A program made the translations under genes and the position numbers. A stretch of 64,000 bases of DNA from Endozoicomonas elysicola. Lineage in GTDB: Bacteria; Pseudomonadota; Gammaproteobacteria; Pseudomonadales; Endozoicomonadaceae. The first letter of the stretch is position 1, and each line of letters begins with the position of its first letter. Shown here one piece after another: positions 9,198-18,394 of the stretch. Where the stretch lies: positions 1,751,825-1,815,824 of the forward strand of contig NZ_JOJP01000001.1 in NCBI RefSeq assembly GCF_000710775.1, given 5' to 3'. The notes beneath the pieces are model-generated. The model was not told the origin of the DNA, did no database searches, and was given only the letters and a program-made list of their open reading frames with translations.

Positions 9198-9218
9198 TTT
9201 GTTTCATATTCTTGTGGT

Positions 9219-10364
9219 TTATCGAGTGATAGTTTCTGAAAGATTGATCAGAACGTTACGGAGCAGGTTCAGGCGTGGCTCAATGGAGTCCAGCACCAGA
9301 AACTCGTTGCGGCTGTGCATGGCTCCACCAATAGGGCCCAGTCCATCAATAGTGGGCACACCCAGAGAGCCTGTCAGGTTGGCATCAGAACCACCACCCA
9401 CTGCCTGCCAGGTGATATTCAGTCCCATATCCTGCCCCGTCTTTTCGATCAAAGCCATTAGCTTTTCACTGCCTTCATTCGGGGTGAATGCCGGTTTGTG
9501 GGCTTCACGGGTCAACTCAATTTTAATGCCACGCAGTGATGGATTTTCCAGCATGTTCTGGATCTTTTTTTCCAGACGGGCGTAGTCATCGTTATCCCAG
9601 AAACGGATATCCAGGACAGTGGATGCATAGTCAGGTACTACGTTTCCGGCAGAACCACCCTTAACAACACCAAAGTTCAGCGTGGTACCAATTTCAAAGT
9701 TGGTTTCCTGGTTCAGTGTGGTGATCCAGTGTGCCAGCTCAGTAATGGCAGAAATACCTTTTTCGGGTTCATTACCAGCGTGAGCAGCTTTGCCATTGAA
9801 CTCGACTTTGTAAGAGGCCATGCCTTTACGGGCTTTAACCAGAGAGCCATCAGCACGTGCTGCTTCAGCCACCAGCACATAACGGCTTTTGCTGGCAATG
9901 CTCTTGAGCCAGTCACCGGAATAGATTGAGCCGATTTCTTCATCCGGGTTCATGCAGACACAGATGCTCAGGCGGTCAGCGACATCTTCTGGCAGCTGGC
10001 TGATGGCCTTAAACATATTGAGTTGACCGGATTTCATATCGGCAACGCCCGGGCCATAAGCCTTTTCACCATCCTGGCTCAGGGACCATTCGGCCACGGT
10101 GCCTTCCGGGAATACGGTATCCAGGTGGCCGATCAGCATAATGTCGTACTCTTCGGCTTCAGGCTTGTTAGTAGCCAGCAGGCCAGGGCCAACTTTCTCA
10201 TCAAAGCTATGACGGGTGACCTGCCAGCCAATGCCTTGGTATTTCTCGGTCATGATATCAGCAACTTTGCTGACACCAGCAGGGGTCCAGGTACCACAAT
10301 CGACGTTAATCAGTGGCTTCAGTTCTTCCAGATACTGATCCAGATTGAAGTTTTGATCACTCAT
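9219..10364 (-). CDS. M20-family zinc metallopeptidase (carboxypeptidase G2-like)
   Basis: The 381-residue product carries the M20 zinc set: HLDTVF with the first metal His, GVADMKSG with the bridging Asp, PDEEIGS with the general-base/ligand Glu pair, EAARADG, and a final His in GAMHSRNEF. The dimerisation (lid) domain includes GKAAHAGNEPEKG. The family removes C-terminal Glu or cleaves dipeptides and related amides in the cytoplasm or periplasm. An in-frame start exists further up at 10445, but that part falls inside a dispersed repeat (10437-10564), so ATG 10364, opening MSDQNFNLDQY and preceded by AGGAAAG, is preferred. No signal peptide is then present. Confidence 0.88.
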   Translation of the reverse strand: MSDQNFNLDQYLEELKPLINVDCGTWTPAGVSKVADIMTEKYQGIGWQVTRHSFDEKVGPGLLATNKPEAEEYDIMLIGHLDTVFPEGTVAEWSLSQDGEKAYGPGVADMKSGQLNMFKAISQLPEDVADRLSICVCMNPDEEIGSIYSGDWLKSIASKSRYVLVAEAARADGSLVKARKGMASYKVEFNGKAAHAGNEPEKGISAITELAHWITTLNQETNFEIGTTLNFGVVKGGSAGNVVPDYASTVLDIRFWDNDDYARLEKKIQNMLENPSLRGIKIELTREAHKPAFTPNEGSEKLMALIEKTGQDMGLNITWQAVGGGSDANLTGSLGVPTIDGLGPIGGAMHSRNEFLVLDSIEPRLNLLRNVLINLSETITR

Positions 10365-10436
10365 GATGGCTTCACTTTCCTGTTTTTGGGTTAGGTTGCT
10401 TACCGGAACAGAGACAGCGGGGACGATCATCATGAA

Positions 10437-10564
10437 TATATCCATCGCCTTTCAAGTTGCTACTTTGTTGGCAGCATTCGCTCACCATGGTCACATAGTA
10501 TTTCTATGCTCCCATGGCTTCGCTCATTTGCCGCCGCGTAGAAACTTGAAATCCATTGGATATA
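10437..10564. repeat. dispersed inverted-repeat element, copy 1 (128 bp)
   Basis: The ends are imperfect inverted repeats of about 27 bases: TATATCC..CGCCTTTCAAGTTGCTAC on the left, and a right end that reads GTAGAAACTTGAAATCC..TGGATATA. Shared internal blocks include TACTTTGTTGGC, CGCTCAC and TTGCCGCCGCGTAG. A second copy, 144 bp, is at 22344-22487. No reading frame is present, as in a MITE or REPIN-like unit. It separates the divergent peptidase and esterase genes. Confidence 0.8.
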
Positions 10565-10696
10565 AGCCGCTGGCTTTTCTGGCAAAGCTCATTTTATGAT
10601 CTTTGTACCAAATGCAGAGGAGATTGTACGGACGTTTAGGTAGAATTCCTGATCAGTATTTACCGTTTGTCAAAATATTTAGAGAAGCGCTGAGAC

Positions 10697-11461
10697 ATGA
10701 AATTGTACGCAAGGCAACAGGGGCAGGGCACTGATGTCATCAGTCTGCACGGCCTGTTTGGCTCACAGGAAAACCTGGGGATGATTAACCGGGGGCTTGC
10801 AGAATCCTTTTGTGTTCATGGGCTGGATGTTCGAAACCATGGGCGCTCTCCCCATGATGAGGCTATGAACTATCGGGTGATGGCGGAAGATGTTTTGGAG
10901 TATATGGATGACCAGCAGCTTGAGAAAGTCCACCTGGTTGGTCATTCCATGGGAGGCAAAGTAGCGATGACCATTGCACTGATGGCCCCGGAGCGCGTTA
11001 CAAAGCTGGCGGTGATTGATATTGCGCCGGTGACGTATCAGGAAAGACGGCACGACAGAATTCTTGAAGGATTGTCGTCCATGCCTTTGGACACGCTGAC
11101 AAGTCGCACCGAAGCGGATCGGTTTCTGGAAACATATGAGCCGGAAAAAGACGTGCGTCAGTTTCTGCTGAAAAATCTCTATCGTGATGAGCAGGGTGAC
11201 TATCGCTGGCGGGTGAACCTTCCTGCAATCATTACTCATTATATGGAAATCCTTGCCGGGCAACTGTCTGATACTGGTTTTGCCAGTGATACCCTGTTTA
11301 TTAAGGGAGGTGAGTCTGACTATATCTTGCCTGAGCATCGTGAGCAGGTGCTGTCACTCTTTCCATCTGCATCTATGCGGGTGATACCGGGAGCGGGCCA
11401 CTGGGTTCATGCCCAGAAACCAGAGCTGATGACGCGAATGTTGTTACGATTTCTTGGGTGA
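10697..11461 (+). CDS. alpha/beta-hydrolase esterase, YbfF-like
   Basis: The 254-residue cytoplasmic protein has the alpha/beta-hydrolase fold with an oxyanion loop HGLFGSQENLG, nucleophile elbow GHSMGG (Ser) and a C-terminal GAGHWVHAQKPE carrying the catalytic His. LFGSQENLGMINRGLAE and DVRNHGRSPH are characteristic of YbfF, an esterase active on short acyl-CoA and carboxyl ester substrates in vitro. The length equals that of E. coli YbfF (254). It is a single gene, divergent from the peptidase and convergent with maiA. Confidence 0.88.
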   Translation: MKLYARQQGQGTDVISLHGLFGSQENLGMINRGLAESFCVHGLDVRNHGRSPHDEAMNYRVMAEDVLEYMDDQQLEKVHLVGHSMGGKVAMTIALMAPERVTKLAVIDIAPVTYQERRHDRILEGLSSMPLDTLTSRTEADRFLETYEPEKDVRQFLLKNLYRDEQGDYRWRVNLPAIITHYMEILAGQLSDTGFASDTLFIKGGESDYILPEHREQVLSLFPSASMRVIPGAGHWVHAQKPELMTRMLLRFLG

Positions 11462-11481
11462 GGTTCTCAAACCACAAAGTT

Positions 11482-11513
11482 CCGCCGGTGCTGTCGGGAA
11501 CATTCACCGGCGG
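11482..11513. terminator. possible bidirectional terminator between ybfF-like and maiA genes
   Basis: CCGCCGGTG and CACCGGCGG form a 9-bp GC-rich stem with a 14-base loop in the 74-base convergent gap. No strong T-run follows, so the call rests on position and stem strength. Confidence 0.45.
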
Positions 11514-11535
11514 TCTTAGTGGTTAGGAAAGTCTT

Positions 11536-12162
11536 TTACACCGCATCCGGCTGATTTTCCGGTGCTGCATCAATAAACGCTGGCTGCATATTACAGTGCT
11601 TGTAGATTTCATGGATTTTGGGGAAATCTGTCATTTCTACCTTAAAGCGCAGAGCATTAAATACCTGTGGTACAAGGCATATGTCGGCTATAGAGGGCTG
11701 TTCCGAGCAGCAGAAAGGCTGGTCATCCAGTTGGGCTTCTAACGCGGTAAAGCCTGTATGAATCCAGTGTTTATACCACTGTGTTTTAGCATCATCACTC
11801 ACTGCCAGCTCCTGCTGCAGGTATTTCAGTACCCGGAGGTTATTGACAGGGTGTATGTCACAGCTGACCTGATAGGCGAGACTGCGCAGCTGGGCTTTTT
11901 TCCAGGAATCTCCGGGAATGATGGAGCGTTCTGGGAAGGTCTCCTCCAACCACTCAATGATCGCCAGGGACTGGATGAGAATTCCTTTATCGGTGGTTAA
12001 TGTGGGTACCAGTCCCTGGGGATTGATTTTCTTGTAATCCTCCGAGTTCTGCTCACCTTTCAACAGGTTGATGGCCGATTGTTGATAATCAAGCTCTTTC
12101 AGGTTCAGTGCAATCCGTACCCGGTATGCAGCCGATGAGCGGAAGTAGCCGTAGAGTTTCAT
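11536..12162 (-). CDS. maiA: maleylacetoacetate isomerase (zeta-class GST)
   Basis: This 208-residue protein isomerises 4-maleylacetoacetate to 4-fumarylacetoacetate, the second step after homogentisate ring opening. The glutathione S-transferase fold opens with the zeta-class active-site loop SSAAYRVRIALNLK; NPQGLVPTL and QSLAIIEWLEE bind glutathione. It starts 5 bases after the fahA stop, third in hmgA-fahA-maiA. Confidence 0.93.
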   Translation of the reverse strand: MKLYGYFRSSAAYRVRIALNLKELDYQQSAINLLKGEQNSEDYKKINPQGLVPTLTTDKGILIQSLAIIEWLEETFPERSIIPGDSWKKAQLRSLAYQVSCDIHPVNNLRVLKYLQQELAVSDDAKTQWYKHWIHTGFTALEAQLDDQPFCCSEQPSIADICLVPQVFNALRFKVEMTDFPKIHEIYKHCNMQPAFIDAAPENQPDAV

Positions 12163-12167
12163 CGTAT

Positions 12168-13496
12168 TTATTCTCCAATATCCGTCCGGGCAGGCAGAAT
12201 GGTTGCCTGTACTTCGCCGAAGCCGATACGGGCATGTCCGGCCTTCTCACACCAGCCTTTGAAAATGACAGTATCTCCATCCTCGAGGAATGTTCTTGTT
12301 TCACCGTTGGGCAGAGACAGCGGTTTTTTACCGCCCTGGGAAAGTTCCAGCAGTGAGCCCGCTTCTTCCGGTCTGGGGCCTGACTGTGTGCCGCTGCCAA
12401 ATAGATCGCCGGGCTGAAGGTTACAGCCATTCACGGTATGGTGAGCCACCATCTGGTTGATGGTCCAGTACGAGTGACGGAAGCTGGATTGTGACAGTTG
12501 CGTAGGTGTGTCTCCTTCCTGGTCCATCTGTTTGGTCAGCAGTTGAGCAGAGAGCTGAATATCAATGGAGCCCTGCTGGCGGTTTTTCTGGGAGTCAAGG
12601 TAAGGCAGTGGTTGCGGATCACTGGCGGGGCGATCAAAGCTGGTAAGGTAAGGCACCAGTGCTTCCAGAGTGACAATCCAGGGGGAAACGGTGGAAGCAA
12701 AACTCTTGGATAAAAATGGCCCCAGAGGCTGGTACTCCCAGGCCTGAATATCCCGGGCGGACCAGTCATTAAACAGGCAGAGACCAAATACGTGCTGGTC
12801 GGCCTGATCCAGCTTTATTGGTTCTCCCAGGGCGTTGCCAGAGCCAATGAAAATACCCATTTCCAGTTCATAATCAAGGCGCTTACAGGGACCGAAGGAG
12901 GGGATTTCTGCATCGGGAGCTTTGGTCTGGCCAGAGGGACGGTGAAAACCCTGACCAGAAACATCAACAGAAGATGCACGACCATGGTAACCAATGGGCA
13001 CCCACTTGTAGTTGGGCAGCAATGGATTATCGGGTCTGAACAGTGAACCAACACTGGTGGCATGATAGATGGACGTGTAAAAGTCGGTGTAATCGCCGAT
13101 CTTGCAGGGCAGTTGGTATTCCACCGTATCCATATCAACCAGGCATCGCGACAGTTCAGCTTCCTCTGCTGCCCCTTTGCTCAGGGCTCTGGATAAAGCT
13201 CGTCTTAATGACGACCAATGCTCAATACCCAACCCCATAAATCGGTTCAGGGTTTCATCACAGCAGGCTTCCAGAGCCTCCCAGTCTTTCCCCGAAGCAA
13301 CGCTGGTCTGGGAAACAGCGGCAAGATCCAATACCTGGTCGCCAATCGCTACGCCTGCTCGAAAAGACTCACCACAGTCTTTACGTCTGAAGATGGCAAA
13401 CGGCAGGTTTTGAATAGGAAAGTCACTGTTTTTGTTATTGGCCGATGTAACCCAGCTGGTCAGGTTTACATCATGTGTTTCATTAAGTGTCAGCAT
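12168..13496 (-). CDS. fahA: fumarylacetoacetase
   Basis: The 442-residue enzyme hydrolyses 4-fumarylacetoacetate to fumarate and acetoacetate, the last step of tyrosine/phenylalanine catabolism. Family hallmarks are the N-terminal SH3-like domain (NLPFAIFRR), DYTDFYTSIYHATSVG, PIGYHGRASSVDVSG, the metal-binding DYELEMGIFIG and NDWSARDIQAWEYQPLGPFLSKSF, and the later GDLFGSGTQSGP. The frame is open up to 13592, but that would overlap hmgA. ATG 13496 (MLTLNETHDVNLTSWV) lies 59 bases after the hmgA stop and gives the usual length. Confidence 0.94.
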   Translation of the reverse strand: MLTLNETHDVNLTSWVTSANNKNSDFPIQNLPFAIFRRKDCGESFRAGVAIGDQVLDLAAVSQTSVASGKDWEALEACCDETLNRFMGLGIEHWSSLRRALSRALSKGAAEEAELSRCLVDMDTVEYQLPCKIGDYTDFYTSIYHATSVGSLFRPDNPLLPNYKWVPIGYHGRASSVDVSGQGFHRPSGQTKAPDAEIPSFGPCKRLDYELEMGIFIGSGNALGEPIKLDQADQHVFGLCLFNDWSARDIQAWEYQPLGPFLSKSFASTVSPWIVTLEALVPYLTSFDRPASDPQPLPYLDSQKNRQQGSIDIQLSAQLLTKQMDQEGDTPTQLSQSSFRHSYWTINQMVAHHTVNGCNLQPGDLFGSGTQSGPRPEEAGSLLELSQGGKKPLSLPNGETRTFLEDGDTVIFKGWCEKAGHARIGFGEVQATILPARTDIGE

Positions 13497-13555
13497 GATG
13501 AGCTCTATGTCTCCGGCGTAAGTTAGAAAAACGACAAGTTTCTTATTTTGTGCTC

Positions 13556-14854
13556 TTATCGGTTGAAGTGTTTCTTGAGTCCTTTCCAGCAATCAATATA
13601 GTCGGTTTGGCGGGCATTACTTTCCAGCGCAAACCGGGTTGGCGCAAAGACAAAGCGGGACTCAAACATAAAGGCCATAGTGTCTTTATATCGCACAGGC
13701 TCTAGTTCTGCAGCACTGGCTTTTTCAAACACTTCGGCTTCAGGGCCGTGAGGGCTCATGCAGTTATGGAGACTGGCACCACCAGGAACAAACCCTTTTT
13801 CCTTGGCATCATAAACACCGTGAATCAGCCCCATAAATTCACTCATGACATTTCTGTGATACCAGGGAGGACGGAATGTGTTCTCAGCCACCATCCAGCG
13901 GGGAGGGAAGATAACAAAGTCGATATTGGCAACCCCGGGGGTATCACTCTGGGAGGTCAATACGGTGAAGATGGATGGGTCGGGGTGGTCGAAGCTGACG
14001 GTGTTGATAACATTGAAGCGGGACAGGTCATATTTATAAGGAGCTGAAGTTCCAACCCAGGCAACGACATCCAGGGGGGAGTGATCCAGCTTGCAGCGGA
14101 ACAGGTTTCCACCGAATTTGGCCACCAGTTCAAACTCTCCGTCTATATCTTCAAAGCAGGCGACCGGATAATGGAAATCACGATCATTGGCATAGCCATT
14201 GGCGCCCACAGGTCCACGCTCTGGCAGGATGAAGGGAGCCCCGTAATTTTCGCAGATGTAGCCTCGGGCTTTACCTTCAGGCAACTGGATTTGAAATTTT
14301 ATCCCTCTGGGGATAACCAGTATTTCTCCGGGGGAAACATGCAAATTACCAAGTTCGGTTTTGGCAAGGATGGCTCCCTGTTGAGGGACAAGCATCAGCT
14401 CTCCATCGGCATTGTAGAAGAAGCGGTCAGTCATATCCTGATTCGCCAGATACATATGCACAGCAGAACCGGTTTGCACCTGAAGATTGCCATTGGCAGC
14501 CATGGTGATAAGGCCATCAATAAAGTCAGTTTCTTTTTCAGGAAACGCCAGCGCATCCCAACGCATCAAGTTAGGTGGGGCGGGGACTTCGGTAATTGGG
14601 CCTGAACGAAGCAGGTCAGATGTTATCGGCTGGAAGTCTCCCTGGGCTGCAGAAGGCCGAATGCGATACATCCAGGTCCTTCTGTTCTGATGTCTTGGGG
14701 CAGTGAATGCAGTTGTTGAAAACTGTTCTGCATATAGCCCCATGGGCGCCTGCTGAGGGTTGAACTGCCCCTGGGGAAGCGCACCTGTCAGGGCTTCAGT
14801 CTCATGTTCATTACCAAATCCGTGTAGATATTGGAGTTCAGAAAACGTGGTCAT
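13556..14854 (-). CDS. hmgA: homogentisate 1,2-dioxygenase
   Basis: The 432-residue non-haem Fe(II) dioxygenase opens the aromatic ring of homogentisate to give maleylacetoacetate. The start, [16 protein letters not shown], is near-universal in the family. The cupin-like C-terminal part contains [18 protein letters not shown] and [19 protein letters not shown], which supply the His and Glu iron ligands. Length matches other bacterial HmgA proteins. It is first of the three-gene tyrosine-degradation operon; no regulator (HmgR or IclR type) lies beside it here. Confidence 0.96.
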   Translation of the reverse strand: MTTFSELQYLHGFGNEHETEALTGALPQGQFNPQQAPMGLYAEQFSTTAFTAPRHQNRRTWMYRIRPSAAQGDFQPITSDLLRSGPITEVPAPPNLMRWDALAFPEKETDFIDGLITMAANGNLQVQTGSAVHMYLANQDMTDRFFYNADGELMLVPQQGAILAKTELGNLHVSPGEILVIPRGIKFQIQLPEGKARGYICENYGAPFILPERGPVGANGYANDRDFHYPVACFEDIDGEFELVAKFGGNLFRCKLDHSPLDVVAWVGTSAPYKYDLSRFNVINTVSFDHPDPSIFTVLTSQSDTPGVANIDFVIFPPRWMVAENTFRPPWYHRNVMSEFMGLIHGVYDAKEKGFVPGGASLHNCMSPHGPEAEVFEKASAAELEPVRYKDTMAFMFESRFVFAPTRFALESNARQTDYIDCWKGLKKHFNR

Positions 14855-15351
14855 TCGTCATTACCCCATAATGATCAGTTGATGCTTAATCAGCAAAGCA
14901 CATCTTGTGGCAGGGCTGTCGTGGATTAAGACGCAATACAGGCAAGAGAGGCCAAATAAGTTGGCTATATTAAGTTATCACTTGACCGAATGAGTCTTTG
15001 CTTGTTTCTAAAACAATTTCTAACGATTCCTGACACTGGCTTTGTTATTGTTCTGCTTTATTTATTAACTATTTCTACCGAACATGTCCAATAGTCAGAT
15101 TATTACTGTCAGGCTGGCATTGAAAGCGATGCTGACAGCAATATGGAATTTAATGACCATGTGAGAATCGTTTATAGCCATTACTCAGCTATTTATAGCA
15201 ATGAGAGTGTAGCTGGTATTTTCAACTGAATAGGCTTGATCTGATGTTTCTGCTGAAGGTATTTTCATTTCAGCGGCTGTAAGATTGCTGGATCATAGAG
15301 GGTTCTATATCCCCATGGTTAGTGAGGACTTTTATGTGTGTTGCAAAAATA
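14855..15351. other. intergenic region upstream of hmgA, no gene seen
   Basis: Nearly 500 bases of AT-rich sequence must hold the hmgA promoter. An imperfect palindromic pair (TTTATAGCCATTACTCAGC and ATTTATAGCAATGAGAG) occurs near 15170-15210. No open frame with a ribosome-binding site and no RNA gene were recognised. Confidence 0.5.
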
Positions 15352-15381
15352 AAAAATGCCACATAAAAAAGTGGCATTTTT
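15352..15381. terminator. bidirectional Rho-independent terminator
   Basis: AAAAATGCCAC, eight bases, GTGGCATTTTT. The stem is flanked by A- and T-runs, so it can act on both strands. It ends the 80-residue minus-strand gene that follows (stop at 15400). Confidence 0.8.
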
Positions 15382-15399
15382 GGGTAGGTAGAAATTGAG

Positions 15400-15642
15400 T
15401 CAGATTCTGGGCTTGTAGTCAGCTTCATCTAATTCATCATAACCATCAAGATCTTGATAACGCTCGGATATACTTTTCCTCAGCTTACTTTTATCAAAGT
15501 AATCTTCGATTCCCTGGCGTATGGTTGATGAGTTTAACCCTTTATGACGTGATTTCTGAGCCTTTGCTTTGCGGTGTTCGTGATTGCTGTTCCAGAAAGT
15601 ATCATCCCATTCATCCTGTTGCATGGACCTTATCCTGGTCAT
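15400..15642 (-). CDS. small charged protein, possibly PA3496-like
   Basis: The 80-residue protein is hydrophilic and rich in Lys/Arg and Asp/Glu, without signal peptide or membrane segment. A central stretch, RQGIEDYFDKSKLRKSI, resembles the short basic proteins of the PA3496 family of pseudomonads, whose function is unclear. The similarity is weak and recalled by eye. AAGGA lies seven bases before ATG 15642, supporting this start over Met7. A strong terminator follows, so it is a single-gene unit. Confidence 0.65.
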   Translation of the reverse strand: MTRIRSMQQDEWDDTFWNSNHEHRKAKAQKSRHKGLNSSTIRQGIEDYFDKSKLRKSISERYQDLDGYDELDEADYKPRI

Positions 15643-15878
15643 AACTACATCCTTATGTTTACTGCTCCTATTATTAAATCTAGAAAAGGATAGGGCTCTC
15701 TTTCATAAAAAATAGATATATACCGTTGGTCTGTTAATTCTGAAAGATTTATTAGACTGGCTGGCTTGGGGGAAACGATGACTTGGAATATGCGTATTGA
15801 GTTGTTTTTTAAAGAAAAAATAATTGTGTAGCTGCATCGGGCTACAGACCTTTGGTTTTGCTAAAAAATAGCCAGTGA

Positions 15879-16667
15879 TCAGTAACCTTTTGAATCCAAA
15901 TTGATTCTCATGGGCTTATCACTGGTTCTGACGATCTGGCTTTTTATCCGTCCGTCAGGAAAAAGGTCCAGAACTCGAAAGCCGGGCTGCCTGGTATCAG
16001 CAAGAAACTTGTCGGATTCAGGCGCAAACTGTACGCAGGTGGAGGGGGTTGCCATCACAGGGATATTGCAGAACTCATAATCTCTGGCTTGATGCACATG
16101 GCCATGAATAATGGCTCTTACATTATTGTGCCGAGACAGTACTCTGGCCAGGTCATCCGGGTTCTTTAACATAATACTGTCCATCCACTGGCTGTTGATG
16201 GGAGCCGGGTGGTGATGCAGAGCCAGCAGACAATGTTTAGTGGGCTCCTGAACCAGATATTTTTCCAAAAGTGCCAGCTCAGTGGAACTGAGGTGGCCAA
16301 ACACTTCGCCATCCACCTGAGTATTCAGCAGGAGGATTTGCCACTCACCCAGAAGAACCTGCTTTTCCATGGCAGATGGATGAATTGCATTCATAAGGTC
16401 TGGCTGGTCATGATTACCGCGCAGCCAGTAACTGGGAACGTTCAGCGCTGATAGCTTGTCTTTGAGGTGGTAGTAGGAGGCTTCGCTGTCGTCCTGGGTC
16501 AAGTCACCAGTCACCAGTAGACATTCGATATCGTGATAATCATCCTGTACTTTTGCAAGTACACCATCCAGTGTGGCAGACGTATTAATACCCATAAGCG
16601 TTGAGTTGGAATCTGCAAAGAGGTGCGGATCAGTGATCTGTATGACTCGAATTCTGGCGGTACTCAT
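15879..16667 (-). CDS. cpdA: 3',5'-cyclic-AMP phosphodiesterase CpdA
   Basis: The 262-residue class III phosphodiesterase hydrolyses cAMP to AMP in the cytoplasm. The calcineurin-like metal motifs are in order: ITDPHLF, GDLTQDD, RGNHDQP, LHHHPAP and HGHVHQ. SMW-type C-terminal features of E. coli CpdA such as STCVQFAPES are present. In E. coli the gene lies in nudF-yqiB-cpdA-yqiA-parE, divergent from tolC. Here it keeps the same strand and order relative to yqiB and tolC, but 1.7 kb with a DUF397 gene and a GNAT gene separates it from yqiB. Confidence 0.93.
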   Translation of the reverse strand: MSTARIRVIQITDPHLFADSNSTLMGINTSATLDGVLAKVQDDYHDIECLLVTGDLTQDDSEASYYHLKDKLSALNVPSYWLRGNHDQPDLMNAIHPSAMEKQVLLGEWQILLLNTQVDGEVFGHLSSTELALLEKYLVQEPTKHCLLALHHHPAPINSQWMDSIMLKNPDDLARVLSRHNNVRAIIHGHVHQARDYEFCNIPVMATPSTCVQFAPESDKFLADTRQPGFRVLDLFPDGRIKSQIVRTSDKPMRINLDSKGY

Positions 16668-17301
16668 GTCAGCCTTAACCGATGTTATCGTTATCCAACC
16701 TGAATTCTGGTTTATCAGGTGGTGTTCTGACGAGTACAGTCTCCATCGTAGAGCGTCACCGTCAATCAGCTGCTCGCAGTGGGCTCAGTCATTTGAGAGT
16801 CTGCGCTCAACTGGAGCATGCCTATGATAGCCCGCAAATACAGGATTGAGAATGCAATAGTAGTCATTTTGGGAAGTAATAACACATTTCCTCATTGCAG
16901 CTATTTATTTGGTATTGAAGGGTGCGGTGCAGGAGATACATAGTATCTGGGGAATGGGCTATTTAGCCCCTCAGCTACTTTGGCTTATTTGGTTGGGTAT
17001 AGCCTTCATTTTTTTAGAGGGATTTCTGGCGTCGTTTTTTGTAAATATCGTTTTATTTGGAAATGACGTTATCAGTTATCGATTGATGAATCCTGATGCC
17101 GAAAGATTTTCCTTTCAGATCTGCTTTACCTGTATAAGTAAAAATCATTGATTGTATATATATTCAATTGGTTTTGTCTTTAAAATTATATACGACGATA
17201 AATGTTTTTACAGGCCGCTTTCTTTAAATTTACCATTTTCTCACACAAACGTACGATGGTTCTTCTATCCTTATTACTGCCTGGAGGGAAAACGGGTTGA
17301 A
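16668..17301. other. 634-bp region without a convincing gene
   Basis: The first 200 bases must contain the cpdA promoter. From 16900 the sequence becomes very AT-rich. An 80-codon frame opening with TTG at 16909 has a hydrophobic middle but no ribosome-binding site. The frame at 17152-17301 is open only as an upstream extension of the DUF397 gene. The composition shift suggests acquired DNA between cpdA and yqiB. Confidence 0.4.
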
Positions 17302-17559
17302 ATGAAAAACAGTAAGGATGTTGATTTCATTTTTGCAGGAGATAGAGAAATGAACAAGTTCTTTACTAATGACAGTAATTTTGTCAGAGCCTGTGGTGGC
17401 GGTACTGTTGGCTATTGCGTGGCCGTTGCAATTAACAAAGAAGCTGGGCTTGTGGGTATTCGCGATACAAAGGATGCTGACAAGAGTACGCTGGTTTTTG
17501 ACAGAGAGGAATGGAAACACTTTATAACAGCAGTCAAAGCCGGTGAGTTTGATGCCTAA
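17302..17559 (+). CDS. DUF397-domain small protein
   Basis: The 85-residue product from ATG 17302 matches the DUF397 layout well: an N-terminal Phe/Ser stretch, a GGG..GYCVAVAI strand, GLVGIRDTKD, then LVFDREEWKHFI and a final VKAGEFDA. In Actinobacteria, where this family is abundant, the equivalents read ..CVEVA...VAVRDSKDP and ..W..FL.GVK.GEFD, and genes often pair with a helix-turn-helix regulator. No regulator partner lies beside it here. GGAGGG occurs upstream at 17283, but far from the ATG. Its occurrence in a gammaproteobacterium and the AT-rich upstream suggest horizontal transfer. Function unknown. Confidence 0.8.
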   Translation: MKNSKDVDFIFAGDREMNKFFTNDSNFVRACGGGTVGYCVAVAINKEAGLVGIRDTKDADKSTLVFDREEWKHFITAVKAGEFDA

Positions 17560-17777
17560 TAACATGGCATTCCAAAAATACAGAGAAAGGCAATTTAATC
17601 AGTAGAATTATTTGGTGATATTAAATTATATGTTCTCTTTTTAAATGGTGGTGCTTGTCAGTATGTTGTTGGTTGTCAAGTACCATCAGCTTTTATTGTT
17701 TATTGCTGAAAACATGACGCCTTGCAGCATGAAAAACGTCAGTTTTTAATTTCAGGCTTATACAAAAGGAGCTTTAT

Positions 17778-18287
17778 ATGAATACTCTAGAGAAACTGCA
17801 GCCTACTCAGAAAGTCATTATCCGTCCATTATCAGAGGAGGACTTTCCGGCCTTCCTTGCGTTGTCGACTGTGATGCATAAAGAGTCTGAATACCGACAT
17901 TTATCATTCAGTGAGCAGCGAGTGCATGACTTTTTCCGCCGCCACTTGAACGAGCAAGACTATGCAGGCTGGGTCGTTGAAGTGAACGGCAGTCTGGTTG
18001 CTGGATTTCTTGCTCAATATAACTATATCAGCCAGTTTTCAGATGATCGTGTTGCTTTCGAAAATGGATTCTTTGTGCACCCTGATTATCGACGTCAGGG
18101 AATAGCTGAACAGTTATTCGATATTTATGAACAGTGGGCGCTGGATAAAAACTGTCGTTATACGTATTGCTCGGTTACCACTGAAGTGGAAGATAAAAAG
18201 ACGGTCGCCCGGATTGAAAAAATAGGCTACAAAAGATGTGGTACTTTGCTTAAAAAGGCATTTCTTGATGAGTGCGTATCCTGTTGA
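17778..18287 (+). CDS. GNAT-family N-acetyltransferase
   Basis: The 169-residue protein has the GNAT fold: an N-terminal strand (VIIRPLSEEDFPAFLAL), a central strand, the acetyl-CoA pyrophosphate loop HPDYRRQGIAEQLFDIYEQWA (motif A, R/QxxGxA type) and motif B around ARIEKIGYKRCG. The substrate cannot be told: small molecule, protein N-terminus or antibiotic are all possible. AAAAGGAGC lies just before ATG 17778. It lies between the DUF397 gene and yqiB, in a stretch that looks inserted in the conserved tolC neighbourhood. Confidence 0.85.
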   Translation: MNTLEKLQPTQKVIIRPLSEEDFPAFLALSTVMHKESEYRHLSFSEQRVHDFFRRHLNEQDYAGWVVEVNGSLVAGFLAQYNYISQFSDDRVAFENGFFVHPDYRRQGIAEQLFDIYEQWALDKNCRYTYCSVTTEVEDKKTVARIEKIGYKRCGTLLKKAFLDECVSC

Positions 18288-18394
18288 CAGGTTTTATCAT
18301 TGCTAAATGCTACAGCGCTGTTCAATTACTTTTTATTCTTGAGCAAAAAGCTAAGACATCATAAAAAGAAAAAAATCTGATTAATAGATTCTGG

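Noticed and set aside
16909-17151. An 80-codon frame with a hydrophobic middle, starting at TTG.
   Set aside because: No ribosome-binding site, AT-rich chance composition, and no family resemblance; kept only as part of the intergenic note.
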